Source of the DNA: Nitrospirales bacterium
Lineage (GTDB): Bacteria > Nitrospirota > Nitrospiria > Nitrospirales > UBA8639
Direction of reading: 5' to 3'
DNA: 33,350 bases
NCBI GenBank assembly: GCA_012270585.1
Contig: JAAXIB010000035.1
Span: 1-33,350, forward strand
Below the pieces are notes generated by a model. The model was not told the origin of the DNA and did not search any database. It saw nothing but the letters and a program-made list of their open reading frames with translations. Positions within the stretch are counted from its first letter, which is position 1. The number at the start of each line of letters is the position of its first letter. Of this stretch, positions 15,741-23,305 are shown in pieces. Made by a program: the position numbers and the translations under genes.

Positions 15741-16921
15741 TGCCCTATGCCTTAATTCACTATCACGAGCTGGCGCTCAAGGGCCGCAACCGTGGATTTT
15801 TTGAACAACGATTGATTCAGCACCTCCGGAACTCTCTCAAAAAAGCGAACATCACCGAAGTCCGACCGCTTTCCGGTCGCATCCGGATCACCTTTCCGAA
15901 TGAATCGGCCTGGGAAGACGTACAGGATCGCATCCGTCATACCTTCGGGGTGGCGAATTATTCCCTGGCCCATTCCCTGCCGATCGACTATGAAGCGCCT
16001 GATCTCAAGCCGCTGTGCGAAGCCATTGCCAGGGCACTTCAATCGAAAACCTTTGAGACCTTTCGCGTCACGACCAAACGTGCGGATAAACGTTTTTCAA
16101 AGACCTCCGTTGAACTGAACAGGGAAATAGGCGCGTACCTGTGCGCCGCGACCGGGAAACGCGTGCGTCTGAACGGGGCAGACGTGAACATTGTCGTTGA
16201 GGTTGTCAGTCACGCCGCGTACTTCTCGCTCGTCAAATACCCGGGGCCGGGAGGGCTCCCCACGGGCATCAGTCGCAACGTACTTTGCCTCATCTCGGGA
16301 GGCATCGACTCGCCGGTGGCCGCATACCGGATGATGAAGCGGGGCTGTAAGGTCATCTTCGTTCACTTCCACGGCCGGCCCTATCTCTCGCGGACCTCTG
16401 AAGAAAAAGTCCGCGATCTCGTCTCCCTTCTCACGCACTATCAATTGGCGGCTCGCTTATACCTTGTTCCGTTCGGGGAGATTCAACGCCAAATTGTCGT
16501 CGGCTCTCCCGCCCCCGTTCGCGTCGTCCTGTACCGGCGAATGATGATGAGAATTGCAGAACAACTGGCCGAAAAAGAACACTGTTGGGGATTGGTCACC
16601 GGTGACAGTCTCGGACAAGTCGCCTCCCAAACTGCAGAAAACCTCCAAATCGTGAGCCAGGTGACTCACCGGCCTATTCTCCGTCCATTGATCGGTATGG
16701 ACAAAATCGAAATTACCAATGAAGCACAACAAATCGGAACCTTTGAAACGTCCATCGAACCGGACCAGGATTGTTGTACGTTGTTTGTCCCACCTCATCC
16801 CAATACACGCTGTCGGCTCGACGCCATTCAACAAGCTGAACATGTGCTGCCCATTCAAGAGATGGTCCAGGAAGGGATGGAAGCGGCAGAACTCGCTCAA
16901 TTTTCTTTTCATGCTTCATGA
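15740..16921 (+). CDS. thiI: tRNA 4-thiouridine synthetase ThiI, short form without rhodanese domain
   Basis: Adenylates tRNA U8 for sulphur insertion; in some bacteria ThiI also takes part in thiazole synthesis for thiamine. The N-terminus YALIHYHELALKGRNRGFFE is the NFLD/THUMP start. THUMP continues to about 165 (FRVTTKRADKRFSKTSVELN). The PP-loop pyrophosphatase motif is SGGIDS at 186-191, followed by SPVAAYRMMKRG. Motifs GLVTGDSLGQVASQT and PLIGMDKIEI are also present. The protein ends at 393 residues, so it lacks the C-terminal rhodanese domain of the E. coli enzyme and must take sulphur another way, as many ThiI proteins of this length do. It is coupled to trxB by a one-base overlap, an apt pairing since the thiolation chemistry needs reducing power (inference). 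Confidence 0.94.
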   Translation: MPYALIHYHELALKGRNRGFFEQRLIQHLRNSLKKANITEVRPLSGRIRITFPNESAWEDVQDRIRHTFGVANYSLAHSLPIDYEAPDLKPLCEAIARALQSKTFETFRVTTKRADKRFSKTSVELNREIGAYLCAATGKRVRLNGADVNIVVEVVSHAAYFSLVKYPGPGGLPTGISRNVLCLISGGIDSPVAAYRMMKRGCKVIFVHFHGRPYLSRTSEEKVRDLVSLLTHYQLAARLYLVPFGEIQRQIVVGSPAPVRVVLYRRMMMRIAEQLAEKEHCWGLVTGDSLGQVASQTAENLQIVSQVTHRPILRPLIGMDKIEITNEAQQIGTFETSIEPDQDCCTLFVPPHPNTRCRLDAIQQAEHVLPIQEMVQEGMEAAELAQFSFHAS

Positions 16922-16932
16922 TTCCTTCAACC

Positions 16933-17017
16933 TGTCATTGGTATGAAAACAGCCTGAATCTGTCATTCCTGCACCCCCAATTGTCATTGGTATGAAAATA
17001 GCTAAGACACCCCCGAA
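16933..17017 (+). repeat. Two direct copies of a TGTCATTGGTATGAAAA motif
   Basis: TGTCATTGGTATGAAAACAG starts at 16933 and TGTCATTGGTATGAAAATAG at 16982, 49 bases apart. Each is followed by a TGTCATTCCTGC (16961 and 17019), the second of which begins the full dispersed element at 17018. This looks like stacked partial copies of one repeat family downstream of thiI. Confidence 0.55.
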
Positions 17018-17120
17018 CTGTCATTCCTGCGAAAGCAGGAATCCAGGGTTGTTCTCTTCACGGATGAAGAAAAAAAGCAAAGACCTGGATCCTCGATTAA
17101 AAATGTCGAGGATGACAGAT
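17018..17120. repeat. Dispersed hairpin-ended repeat, copy B (complete)
   Basis: The element runs from CTGTCATTCCTGC to GTCGAGGATGACAG and has CTGTCAT/ATGACAG at its two ends. Each end is itself a hairpin: TTCCTGC-GAAA-GCAGGAA on the left, and ATCCTCGA against TCGAGGAT on the right. The core includes TTCACGGATGAAG. The family also occurs at 13832-13912 and 33299-33350. The TTCCTGC hairpin could act as a weak terminator for thiI. Confidence 0.65.
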
Positions 17121-17147
17121 TGGGACAATGTCCCCATTTATGCCGGC

Positions 17148-18095
17148 ATGCATTTTTTGCTCAAAGTGAGCTTATTCCTATCGCTCACGTCCGGCGTTTC
17201 ATTGACAGGACTTTCACACGGTCGATATAGTTCCTCATATCTATTTCCCATCCATTCAGAAAGAAAGTCGAACACCGTCATGTCGGATCACGTCACACCC
17301 TTTACCGTGGACCAAATCGGGTACAGATCCGTTCGTTTTTCCAGCAAGGGAATTTTCGACACCCATAAAGACCAGATGGTCGATCCCTATGCTGCTACGA
17401 AAATCCCAAAAGAACATCAAGTCCAAGGGTTTCAATTCTGGCCCCAGGAAAAAGGAAAGTTCCCTTCCATTGTCCTGCTTCATGGAAAATGGGGGTTGAC
17501 ACCGGACTCGAAAGACCTGGCCATGCGGCTGGCATGTGAGGGATACGTGGTCATTGTCCCGAACTTGTATGGCCGGCAGGGAGGCATGGTCACGGCCAAT
17601 GCCGAAATTGCCGATGCTCTGTCGGAAAGAATCGACCTCACCACAGTCCTGCAGGATGTCAATGCCTCCTGTGAATTTTTGAATGCGAATCTACCCGAAG
17701 ACCCCACCATGGAATTTACCCTGCGGAACGCGCATGCCGCGGTCGGGTTGGGCTTGGGTGGCACCGTAGCCATTCTCTTTGCCCTCAAACGAAAGCGGTT
17801 GCGGGCCGCCGTCTCCTTTTACGGGAAACTCCCCGACCCGCTCGATTCGATCAGGAACATGTATTGCCCTCTCCTGTACCATGCCGCTGAATCAGATGAT
17901 ACCGTGACCGCCGAGGAACTTGCACAACTGACAAAAGTCGCGCAGGAATCGGGGAAAACCGTAGAAATACGTCAATATTCCGGCACAAGCAACGGATTTT
18001 GTGATCAGGTGCAACCCGACCTCTACAATGAATCAGCAGCCAAGCAAGCCTGGGACGCCACCATCGCTTTTCTCAAAAAACAATTACCCGTTTAA
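17148..18095 (+). CDS. Dienelactone-hydrolase-family alpha/beta protein with a degenerate catalytic triad
   Basis: Dienelactone hydrolase-like alpha/beta-hydrolase fold. The region GKFPSIVLLHGKWGLTPDSKDLAMRLA opens the fold, followed by GYVVIVPNLYGRQGG. The nucleophile elbow, normally G-x-C-x-G-G, reads GLGLGG, so the catalytic Cys is Gly. The acid region AAESDDTVTAEEL keeps Asp. The usual His of HGF/HAF near the C-terminus is Asn (GTSNGFCD). Two of three catalytic residues are therefore missing, and hydrolase activity is doubtful. The frame is open from 16992, but those first ~45 residues are merely a translation of the repeat element. I chose ATG 17148, which gives a signal-peptide-like N-terminus (HFLLKVSLFLSLTSGVSLTG). 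ATG 17280 would give a cytoplasmic form. The next gene follows after 36 bases. Confidence 0.72.
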   Translation: MHFLLKVSLFLSLTSGVSLTGLSHGRYSSSYLFPIHSERKSNTVMSDHVTPFTVDQIGYRSVRFSSKGIFDTHKDQMVDPYAATKIPKEHQVQGFQFWPQEKGKFPSIVLLHGKWGLTPDSKDLAMRLACEGYVVIVPNLYGRQGGMVTANAEIADALSERIDLTTVLQDVNASCEFLNANLPEDPTMEFTLRNAHAAVGLGLGGTVAILFALKRKRLRAAVSFYGKLPDPLDSIRNMYCPLLYHAAESDDTVTAEELAQLTKVAQESGKTVEIRQYSGTSNGFCDQVQPDLYNESAAKQAWDATIAFLKKQLPV

Positions 18096-18131
18096 CGCTT
18101 CGTCGAGGCTCACTCGAAGCCACAGCGCACC

Positions 18132-19316
18132 GTGAACATGTGTGCATCAAATGGCATTCCGAACGTTCCTCGCGTCGTGGGAGCCAAATCGCCCGATTCG
18201 AGTCGTTACGTGAGACGTTGGGCTTTCCTTGTCGTGGCCTTCCTGGCATGGCCGCATATTCTCTCAGCAAAAGATGCTGATTTTACAGATTTTCTACGGG
18301 AAACAGGTTCTCAAACACACGCGGTGGCTTCTGATAAAGACGCCACTGCCTTTTTCCTGAAAACGTTCGGATCCTCCCTCGAACTGCCAAAAAGACTGCC
18401 ACAACGCGGGCAACTCCCCTCCATCCCGAATAAGATCACACAACACATGTCACTCTTCACGGCAAATCTCGCGACGTGGCATCTCGCAAACGACCTCCTG
18501 ACCGCTTTGGATCACGGAGAAACGGCCATGATTCAATCTATTCTCGATAGCCGGCAACAACAATTCGAGTGGCTCAAGCAATCACAACCGGACCTGCCTG
18601 ATACCCTGGCCCTGGTGAGGGCCATTGCACAATTGCAGCCCCCGGAACCATTAACGCAACCACTCTCTCCACACTACCCCTTATTCACCCAATTCCTCCA
18701 TGAACAATACCCGGACTGGGTCGGCACTGAGAACAGTTGGTTGACTCTGGCGCAAACCGAAGGCGCGGCAGGGGTACGGAAACGACTACGGGAAGCCTGG
18801 GATCGCCAGCCTGCGCGGGATGGCCGGCACGAGAAGCCACTTCAGGGTGATCCTGCTCCATCCATCAATCGATTTCTCCGGCAGTCTTTTCTGCCGATCA
18901 TCACGGCATCTGTCCAGGCCACCCTCCTGCAATTACACGTCAGGAATGAGCAACAAGCATGGAGACAATGGCAGGCGATTCAAAAATGGAGTGAGGATCA
19001 AAAAAACGAAAAGGGACTTCGACGACTGTGCGGAACGTGGCAATGGCTCATTCATAATCACCAGAACCACAGCGACCATAAAACGGTCATGGTCTACCCT
19101 CCTCCATCACAATACTACCGGATGGATCCTCAACCAGCCACAATTCGGGTCCAAGGGGATACCGTCTACATCCGATGGGAATTTCCACGAGGAATCGTGC
19201 AGGAAGAAAGCCTGCTGCTGAGTGAAAAAGATCAACTTCTCTCAGGCACCTTTGTGAACAACCTGGGGCCCAACGGCAACATCACCGGCCGCCGGGTCAA
19301 GCCGTGCCGAGAATAG
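18132..19316 (+). CDS. Exported protein of unknown function
   Basis: I do not recognise this protein. It has 394 residues from GTG 18132, or 392 from ATG 18138. An N-terminal basic region with paired Arg is followed by a hydrophobic segment (RRWAFLVVAFLAWPHILSA, probable cleavage before KDADF), so it should be periplasmic or outer-membrane associated. The body is mostly helical and rich in Gln, Leu and Trp (about 60-300). The last ~85 residues change character to beta-rich: LRRLCGTWQWLIHNHQN, ATIRVQGDTVYIRWEF, QLLSGTFVNNLGPNGNITGRR. This resembles small lipocalin-like domains that begin with a GTW motif, but only by eye. It lies 36 bases after the degenerate hydrolase and probably forms a two-gene unit with it. 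A REP hairpin follows within ten bases of the stop. Confidence 0.68.
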   Translation: MNMCASNGIPNVPRVVGAKSPDSSRYVRRWAFLVVAFLAWPHILSAKDADFTDFLRETGSQTHAVASDKDATAFFLKTFGSSLELPKRLPQRGQLPSIPNKITQHMSLFTANLATWHLANDLLTALDHGETAMIQSILDSRQQQFEWLKQSQPDLPDTLALVRAIAQLQPPEPLTQPLSPHYPLFTQFLHEQYPDWVGTENSWLTLAQTEGAAGVRKRLREAWDRQPARDGRHEKPLQGDPAPSINRFLRQSFLPIITASVQATLLQLHVRNEQQAWRQWQAIQKWSEDQKNEKGLRRLCGTWQWLIHNHQNHSDHKTVMVYPPPSQYYRMDPQPATIRVQGDTVYIRWEFPRGIVQEESLLLSEKDQLLSGTFVNNLGPNGNITGRRVKPCRE

Positions 19317-19322
19317 CAGATT

Positions 19323-19354
19323 GTCGGGTTACGCCTTTGGCTAACCCGACCTAC
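19323..19354. repeat. REP sequence 1
   Basis: Stem GTCGGGTTA/TAACCCGAC around CGCCTTTGGC, with CTAC at the 3' end (GTAG on the other strand), the tetranucleotide typical of RAYT-associated REPs. It sits directly after the stop of the exported protein and could also work as a terminator or mRNA stabiliser. Confidence 0.8.
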
Positions 19355-19489
19355 GATGACTGACGTTTCAAAGGTGTGGCAGAATTGGTGTATTTTGGAT
19401 CTGAATTGATGCTATTTATGGACTAAATAGTGCCTAATAAGGCACAGATTGATGCAATAATGTGCCTTTACTAATCATTCCTAGTCCAA

Positions 19490-19559
19490 GTAGGTCGGGT
19501 TAGCGCAGCGTAACCCGACAATTCAGCGTAATCCGACAATTCAGCGTAATCCGACATTA
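19490..19559. repeat. REP sequence 2 (inverted) with a tandem array of its half-site
   Basis: GTAGGTCGGGTTA to TAACCCGAC (19490-19519) is a REP in the opposite orientation to REP 1. Its right half is then repeated: CAGCGTAACCCGACAATT at 19506-19523, CAGCGTAATCCGACAATT at 19524-19541, and a third copy from 19542. The 18-bp array ends 16 bases before the transposase start. Between REP 1 and REP 2 lies an AT-rich stretch with a GTGCC-TAATAA-GGCAC hairpin (19430-19445). Confidence 0.75.
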
Positions 19560-19575
19560 TATTTAGGCCGACGCC

Positions 19576-20034
19576 ATGCAGTATCGACGAACGTTCGTAC
19601 CCGGCGGTACTTACTTCTTCACCGTCGTCGCCGCACAAAGACGAAAGCTGTTCTGCGATGAGGGGACCATTCAGCTCGTGCGTCAGGCCTTTCACCACGT
19701 CAACACCAATCGCCCGTTTATGATCAACGCAATGGTAATCCTGCCCGACCATCTCCACTGTCTCTGGACCCTCCCGGCCACTGATGATGACTATCCGACC
19801 CGGTGGCGATTAATCAGAAACGAGGCTGACAGACACTCTGCCCGATGGACCTTGGCCCCCCGAACAGCCACAAACAATTTGGAGGAGAATGCGGTACAAA
19901 GAGAAGAAAGGGCCAGAAACGATTTCAGGGTCGGCACTGCGCGGGAAGCAAGCGGGGCAGGACACGCCTGCCGTCTCTCCAGTCGTCCCCGTTCGAGTAC
20001 GACCATTGGCGAACTCGCGGAATCCGAGTATTGA
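19576..20034 (+). pseudogene. REP-associated tyrosine transposase (RAYT, Y1_Tnp/HUH), decayed
   Basis: The first ~80 residues are a good RAYT: QYRRTFVPGGTYFFTVVAAQRR, then RPFMINAMVILPDHLHCLWTLP with the HUH-type His-x-His (DHLH), then DDDYPTRWRLI. RAYT proteins are single-strand nucleases thought to mobilise or maintain REP sequences. After residue ~78 the similarity stops. The expected C-terminal block (WQRRFWEH, the catalytic Tyr in the HVDYIHYNPVKHG region) is absent from this frame, and I did not find it in the other two plus-strand frames downstream. The remainder (ASGAGHACRLSSRPRSST) looks like non-homologous sequence. The gene therefore seems to have lost its catalytic Tyr half through deletion or recombination. 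REPs lie on both sides, the nearest 16 bases upstream. Confidence 0.78.
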
Positions 20035-20044
20035 AGGATAGCTT

Positions 20045-20308
20045 CTACAGTACCTTGACCAGCGCCACGATCAGCCCACCCTGCGCAATCATGGCCGTCA
20101 CCATCCATTTCAATAATTCGCCTTTGACTGCTTCGATCTTTACCTCCAGATCGCCCTTGACAACCATGATGTCAGCTTTGGTGGCCAGATTGGCGTTGAG
20201 CAGTTGGACCTGTTCATTCGCCAGTGCCTCGGCCTGTTTCTCCGTAAAGCCGCTGGCCGTCAGGTTCTTGACGAACCGGTGGGTATCAAAGGCAATCGCT
20301 TCGCTCAT
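20045..20308 (-). CDS. Small DUF1640-like coiled-coil membrane protein
   Basis: An 87-residue protein. The N-terminus SEAIAFDTHRFVKNLTASGFTEKQAEALA is the characteristic start of DUF1640-type proteins. A short coiled coil (LLNANLATKADIMVVKGDLEVKIEAVKGELLKW, broken by the repeated TKAD/KGDLE pattern) leads into a C-terminal membrane segment (MVTAMIAQGGLIVALVKVL). Bacterial members are often found next to mobile elements and have no established function. It converges on the decayed RAYT, with 10 bases between the ends. It appears intact. Its upstream region contains two adjacent hairpins. Confidence 0.72.
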   Translation of the reverse strand: MSEAIAFDTHRFVKNLTASGFTEKQAEALANEQVQLLNANLATKADIMVVKGDLEVKIEAVKGELLKWMVTAMIAQGGLIVALVKVL

Positions 20309-20337
20309 CCGATGATTATAGGGTCCGAGGCCACATC

Positions 20338-20380
20338 ATGCAAGACTTTGCATGGCGCTCCTCCTGCTTCGAGGAGCGCC
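20338..20380. terminator. Two adjacent hairpins between the autotransporter and the DUF1640-like gene
   Basis: CATGCAA-GACT-TTGCATG (20338-20355) and GGCGCTCCTC-CTGCTTC-GAGGAGCGCC (20354-20380) are both perfect inverted repeats and share two bases. They lie ~70 bases past the stop of the minus-strand autotransporter. No U-tract follows, so a classical intrinsic terminator is not proven; a regulatory or mRNA-stability role is possible. Confidence 0.4.
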
Positions 20381-20451
20381 AAGGGTTTCTGAATTGATAC
20401 TCGATTCTGTGTGATTTCCAACGTCAGGATTGTACCAAGACGACGAATCAC

Positions 20452-21579
20452 TCACCAGTTCACCTGATAGAAGACACCAACGCGTGAATGGGTACGACCC
20501 GGTTCATGCCCGGCGTCCCACGCATGAGCTGCGCTGAACACGCTCCGACCGGGACCTATCGGCGTCTCATGCGTGAAGGCAACGGCAACCTCTCGACCTT
20601 CCGGAGCCAGGGACACCGTTGCATGGTCGTAGTACTGAGCCCCGTCCCTGAGGCCTGCGAGATACGTGAACCTCCCGCGCCCCGATTCCGCACGCAACGG
20701 TTGAGACACCGAGAGCCGCGACCACGTGCCATGCCCGCGCTCTCCACGTTCGATACCAAGATCCCACGACGACAGGGCATGAGTATCAATATCCAACATG
20801 CTCCCGGATTGAAGAAACACGCGCCCGAGTGCCATCGTCGCAGAGGCTCTTACCGTCCACTCATCGTTGATGGCAATTCTACTGCCACGCCCGACCCAGG
20901 CCGTCATGGAACGCACCCGATCCCCGAAGGCGCCGGAGGCCTGCCCGCCCTGCCACGAGGCACCGTCCCACAACATGCCCCACCGGAACCCGTCAGAGGG
21001 CGCGCGTTCCAGGCCGATCCGGTCCTGACCGAGCAGGAACTGAACGCCGTTCACGGCCATCGGTCCGTCTACGGTCCCTGGGGTGAATCCCAGATGCAGA
21101 GCCCCGCGGTTCCTGGACTCCGGCTCGACAAACGTGGGGATTGCCAGGGTGGGGAGCCACGTCGTATACACGAACTGCTCAGGCGTCGACCAGAAGGGTG
21201 CACCCAAATCGTCCAGACTCGCCACTTCGACCCCGCTCGCCGCAAGCCGGTGCCCAAAGGCGCCCATGGCCGCGGGCATCCGCAACCCCGTGACCATCGC
21301 ATCCCCGTTCCGCGACGGGGTGCCGGTGACGAGGGTCCCCACGGGCTGCAACGCCGCCCGGAGATCCAGTAACCCGGCTCCATAGATTTCAAGTTGGGCG
21401 TAGCGCCCTCTGTTATTGGCCGTGTTCACCACACGCTTGACGATTTCGGTATTTCCGAGTTGCCCTCGGAAGTGCTCCATGAGCAGCGCAATCGCCCCGG
21501 TGACCACCGGCGCCGCGAACGACGTGCCAGGTGTTTCGTGTTTAACCTCGCCTTTGCCACCACTCCCGGCTGCATTCAC
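20452..21579 (-). CDS. S8 autotransporter protease, C-terminal part: catalytic Ser and beta-barrel (split gene)
   Basis: The second part of a split subtilisin-type autotransporter, 375 residues if read from GTG 21579. GTSFAAPVVTGAIALLMEHF (Ser20) is the S8 catalytic serine motif, followed by GNTEIVKRVVNTANN and YGAGLLDLRAAL, which close the protease domain. From about residue 75 the sequence is beta-rich with alternating hydrophobics (MTAWVGRGSRIAI, FTYLAGLRDGAQYYDHATVSL) and ends VGVFYQVNW, with an aromatic final residue as in outer-membrane barrels. Upstream in this frame, codons for TALAAPGLVNAAGSGG continue the protease domain before the GTG, so this is the natural continuation of the other part rather than an independent gene. 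GTG overlaps the upstream TGA, so coupled translation is conceivable. Confidence 0.82.
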   Translation of the reverse strand: MNAAGSGGKGEVKHETPGTSFAAPVVTGAIALLMEHFRGQLGNTEIVKRVVNTANNRGRYAQLEIYGAGLLDLRAALQPVGTLVTGTPSRNGDAMVTGLRMPAAMGAFGHRLAASGVEVASLDDLGAPFWSTPEQFVYTTWLPTLAIPTFVEPESRNRGALHLGFTPGTVDGPMAVNGVQFLLGQDRIGLERAPSDGFRWGMLWDGASWQGGQASGAFGDRVRSMTAWVGRGSRIAINDEWTVRASATMALGRVFLQSGSMLDIDTHALSSWDLGIERGERGHGTWSRLSVSQPLRAESGRGRFTYLAGLRDGAQYYDHATVSLAPEGREVAVAFTHETPIGPGRSVFSAAHAWDAGHEPGRTHSRVGVFYQVNW

Positions 21580-23081
21580 CAGCCCCGGTGCCGCCAGCGC
21601 TGTGCATCCCAGTCCGATGGGAGTGCCCCGCAGAAATTCGTGTAGTCGGCGTGGCGTCCGTCGTGATCCAACGCCATGACCGACAGATGATGGCCCCTCA
21701 CATGGGGTTCATAGAAAGGAATTTGTGCTCCACTCAGATGCCCCAAATCTGCGCTATCGTTGCCCGCTGCATACACTACCACCGTTCGATCATCGGGGTG
21801 TATTCCCGTCTGCATGTATGCTCGCCAATATCTCGGAAGGATATTCCGCAACTCATTCCCCCACCAGTCTGATGCCGCATCCTGAAGCTCCAAAATCGAC
21901 GCTCCATCGATGAGTGGGATCCCATAGCTCCGGTTGATCACGTCGTACTTGGCGTAGTCCGACTGAATTTGCTCTGCCAAGTCGGCATCAAGCTTCTCTC
22001 GCTCTCCTCTAGGCAACCCTTTGACCCATTGAAGGAGTGTCTGTTCCGCCTTGCTTTGATCATGCTGTCCCGAGCTAAAGTCCGTGGCGATCGGAATGAT
22101 CGTCGCACCAGGGGCCACTCCAAAATCCCGACCCGCGGCCACCGAGGCCACGATCGTCCCATGGTCATTGATGCCAGTTACATGTGGAATCTTTGTCCAT
22201 CGGAACAAACCGCCCTCCTCATGGGCATCGTTACGGAGGTACCAGTTTTCTCCCTCTTCCGGCCATCCATAGTTGGCAACGACCCACCGCACTGCCAGCG
22301 TATCGATCTGATCCGGTGAAAGCGCCTCACTATCATCACCGTATTCGAATGCATACGAAAACACCTCGCATCCAGGCGACGCAAAGACGCTCCCCTGCTC
22401 ACAGAGCTTGGAGTCCGAGAAAGGATCATCTCCATAGGGGACCGGATAAGTCAGTTTTGCCCCGTCGAACGAGATGCGTCCGGCAAACTCGGGAAGCTGA
22501 TAGTTGACGATACTGTCTTCAATCGCGATACGCACCCCTTTCCCTGTGAGTCCCTTTGCATAGGCATGATGCACTCCAACCATTTCCAGCACATGCGGCT
22601 GAAAGACCGTGAACCGCTCGTTACTCAGGAAGCTTGTCGGCGAACAGTACTGCGTACCGCACCGGGCAATCTGGTCTCTGACCGCGAATGAATCGAACTG
22701 CGCCTCATAGTCGTTCTTGTATTGTTCCAGCCAAATGGCACCAATTTCCCACGCCTTCTCCGCTTCCTCGACTTCCCGGACTTGCCAAAAATGCGCGTTA
22801 CTCCATTTATTCCATTCGTCCACGGCCGCATTGACATTCCACCATGCGTTGTTCAGAGCATCGGGATCGCCACTCAACTCGACCGCACTGAAGGCTTGCT
22901 CTGCCTTCTGCAAGTCCACTTCCGCGGCGTTCAGGGAGGTCTCAATTCCCGCAAGGGTGGTTTCCCGGCTCTTCACGCCAGCCTGATACTCCGCAGGTCC
23001 GATTGCCTGAGCGTATCCGGAACGTGTACCCAGGAATAACACACACACTACAAATACGATGATCGTGCCAGTCCGCAACAT
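21576..23081 (-). CDS. S8 autotransporter protease, N-terminal part: signal peptide, catalytic Asp and His (split gene)
   Basis: The first part of the split protease, 501 residues. Signal peptide (TIIVFVVCVLFLGTRSGYA, cleavage before QAIGPAEY). Residues ~28-130 are a helical, coiled-coil-like region rich in Glu and Trp that is not part of the usual protease domain and may be a propeptide. The S8 domain then begins: GKGVRIAIEDSIV (Asp189), INDHGTIVASVAAG (His307), VVVYAAGND (oxyanion Asn441). The last conserved block is YTNFCGALPSDWD at about 480-492; after it the frame reads AQRWRHRGW and stops. The sister frame (-1 relative to this one) continues with TALAAPGLVNAAG, as expected of the family, so the frame change lies near 21605-21625. 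No Ser motif is present in this part, so it could not be active alone. Confidence 0.83.
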   Translation of the reverse strand: MLRTGTIIVFVVCVLFLGTRSGYAQAIGPAEYQAGVKSRETTLAGIETSLNAAEVDLQKAEQAFSAVELSGDPDALNNAWWNVNAAVDEWNKWSNAHFWQVREVEEAEKAWEIGAIWLEQYKNDYEAQFDSFAVRDQIARCGTQYCSPTSFLSNERFTVFQPHVLEMVGVHHAYAKGLTGKGVRIAIEDSIVNYQLPEFAGRISFDGAKLTYPVPYGDDPFSDSKLCEQGSVFASPGCEVFSYAFEYGDDSEALSPDQIDTLAVRWVVANYGWPEEGENWYLRNDAHEEGGLFRWTKIPHVTGINDHGTIVASVAAGRDFGVAPGATIIPIATDFSSGQHDQSKAEQTLLQWVKGLPRGEREKLDADLAEQIQSDYAKYDVINRSYGIPLIDGASILELQDAASDWWGNELRNILPRYWRAYMQTGIHPDDRTVVVYAAGNDSADLGHLSGAQIPFYEPHVRGHHLSVMALDHDGRHADYTNFCGALPSDWDAQRWRHRGW

Positions 23082-23305
23082 GACTTTTCTCCTCTCGAAG
23101 GAAAATGGATAAATCCCAGCATAGGCCGGGCCGGCCCATCCATCAAGGCAAGAGACTTCCTGTGTATTTACTGGTTGGTAATCCCTCGGCTCCGACTGGG
23201 AGCGACCCAGGCCAGCCGAGACAGTTCTTGTATTTCACAGGCAGCCCGACAAGGGCAACCTTGATGGATGAACAGAGGGAAGTTAGCAAAAGGAAGAAAT
23301 CGAAA

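Noticed and set aside
16992-17147. N-terminal extension of the dienelactone-hydrolase-like protein
   Set aside because: These codons lie in the dispersed repeat at 17018-17120 and give the kind of peptide (SCESRNPGL) that such repeats give when translated by accident.
19845-20315. Plus-strand 156-residue frame as the missing half of the RAYT
   Set aside because: It contains no HVDYIHYNPVKHG-like block and mostly runs antisense to the DUF1640-like gene.
20488-21372. Plus-strand 294-residue frame
   Set aside because: Antisense to the autotransporter barrel; Arg/Pro-rich with no recognisable domain.
21570-21630. Classical -1 slippery heptamer at the autotransporter frame change
   Set aside because: I found no X-XXY-YYZ heptamer near the junction, so programmed frameshifting is only one possibility and is not annotated.
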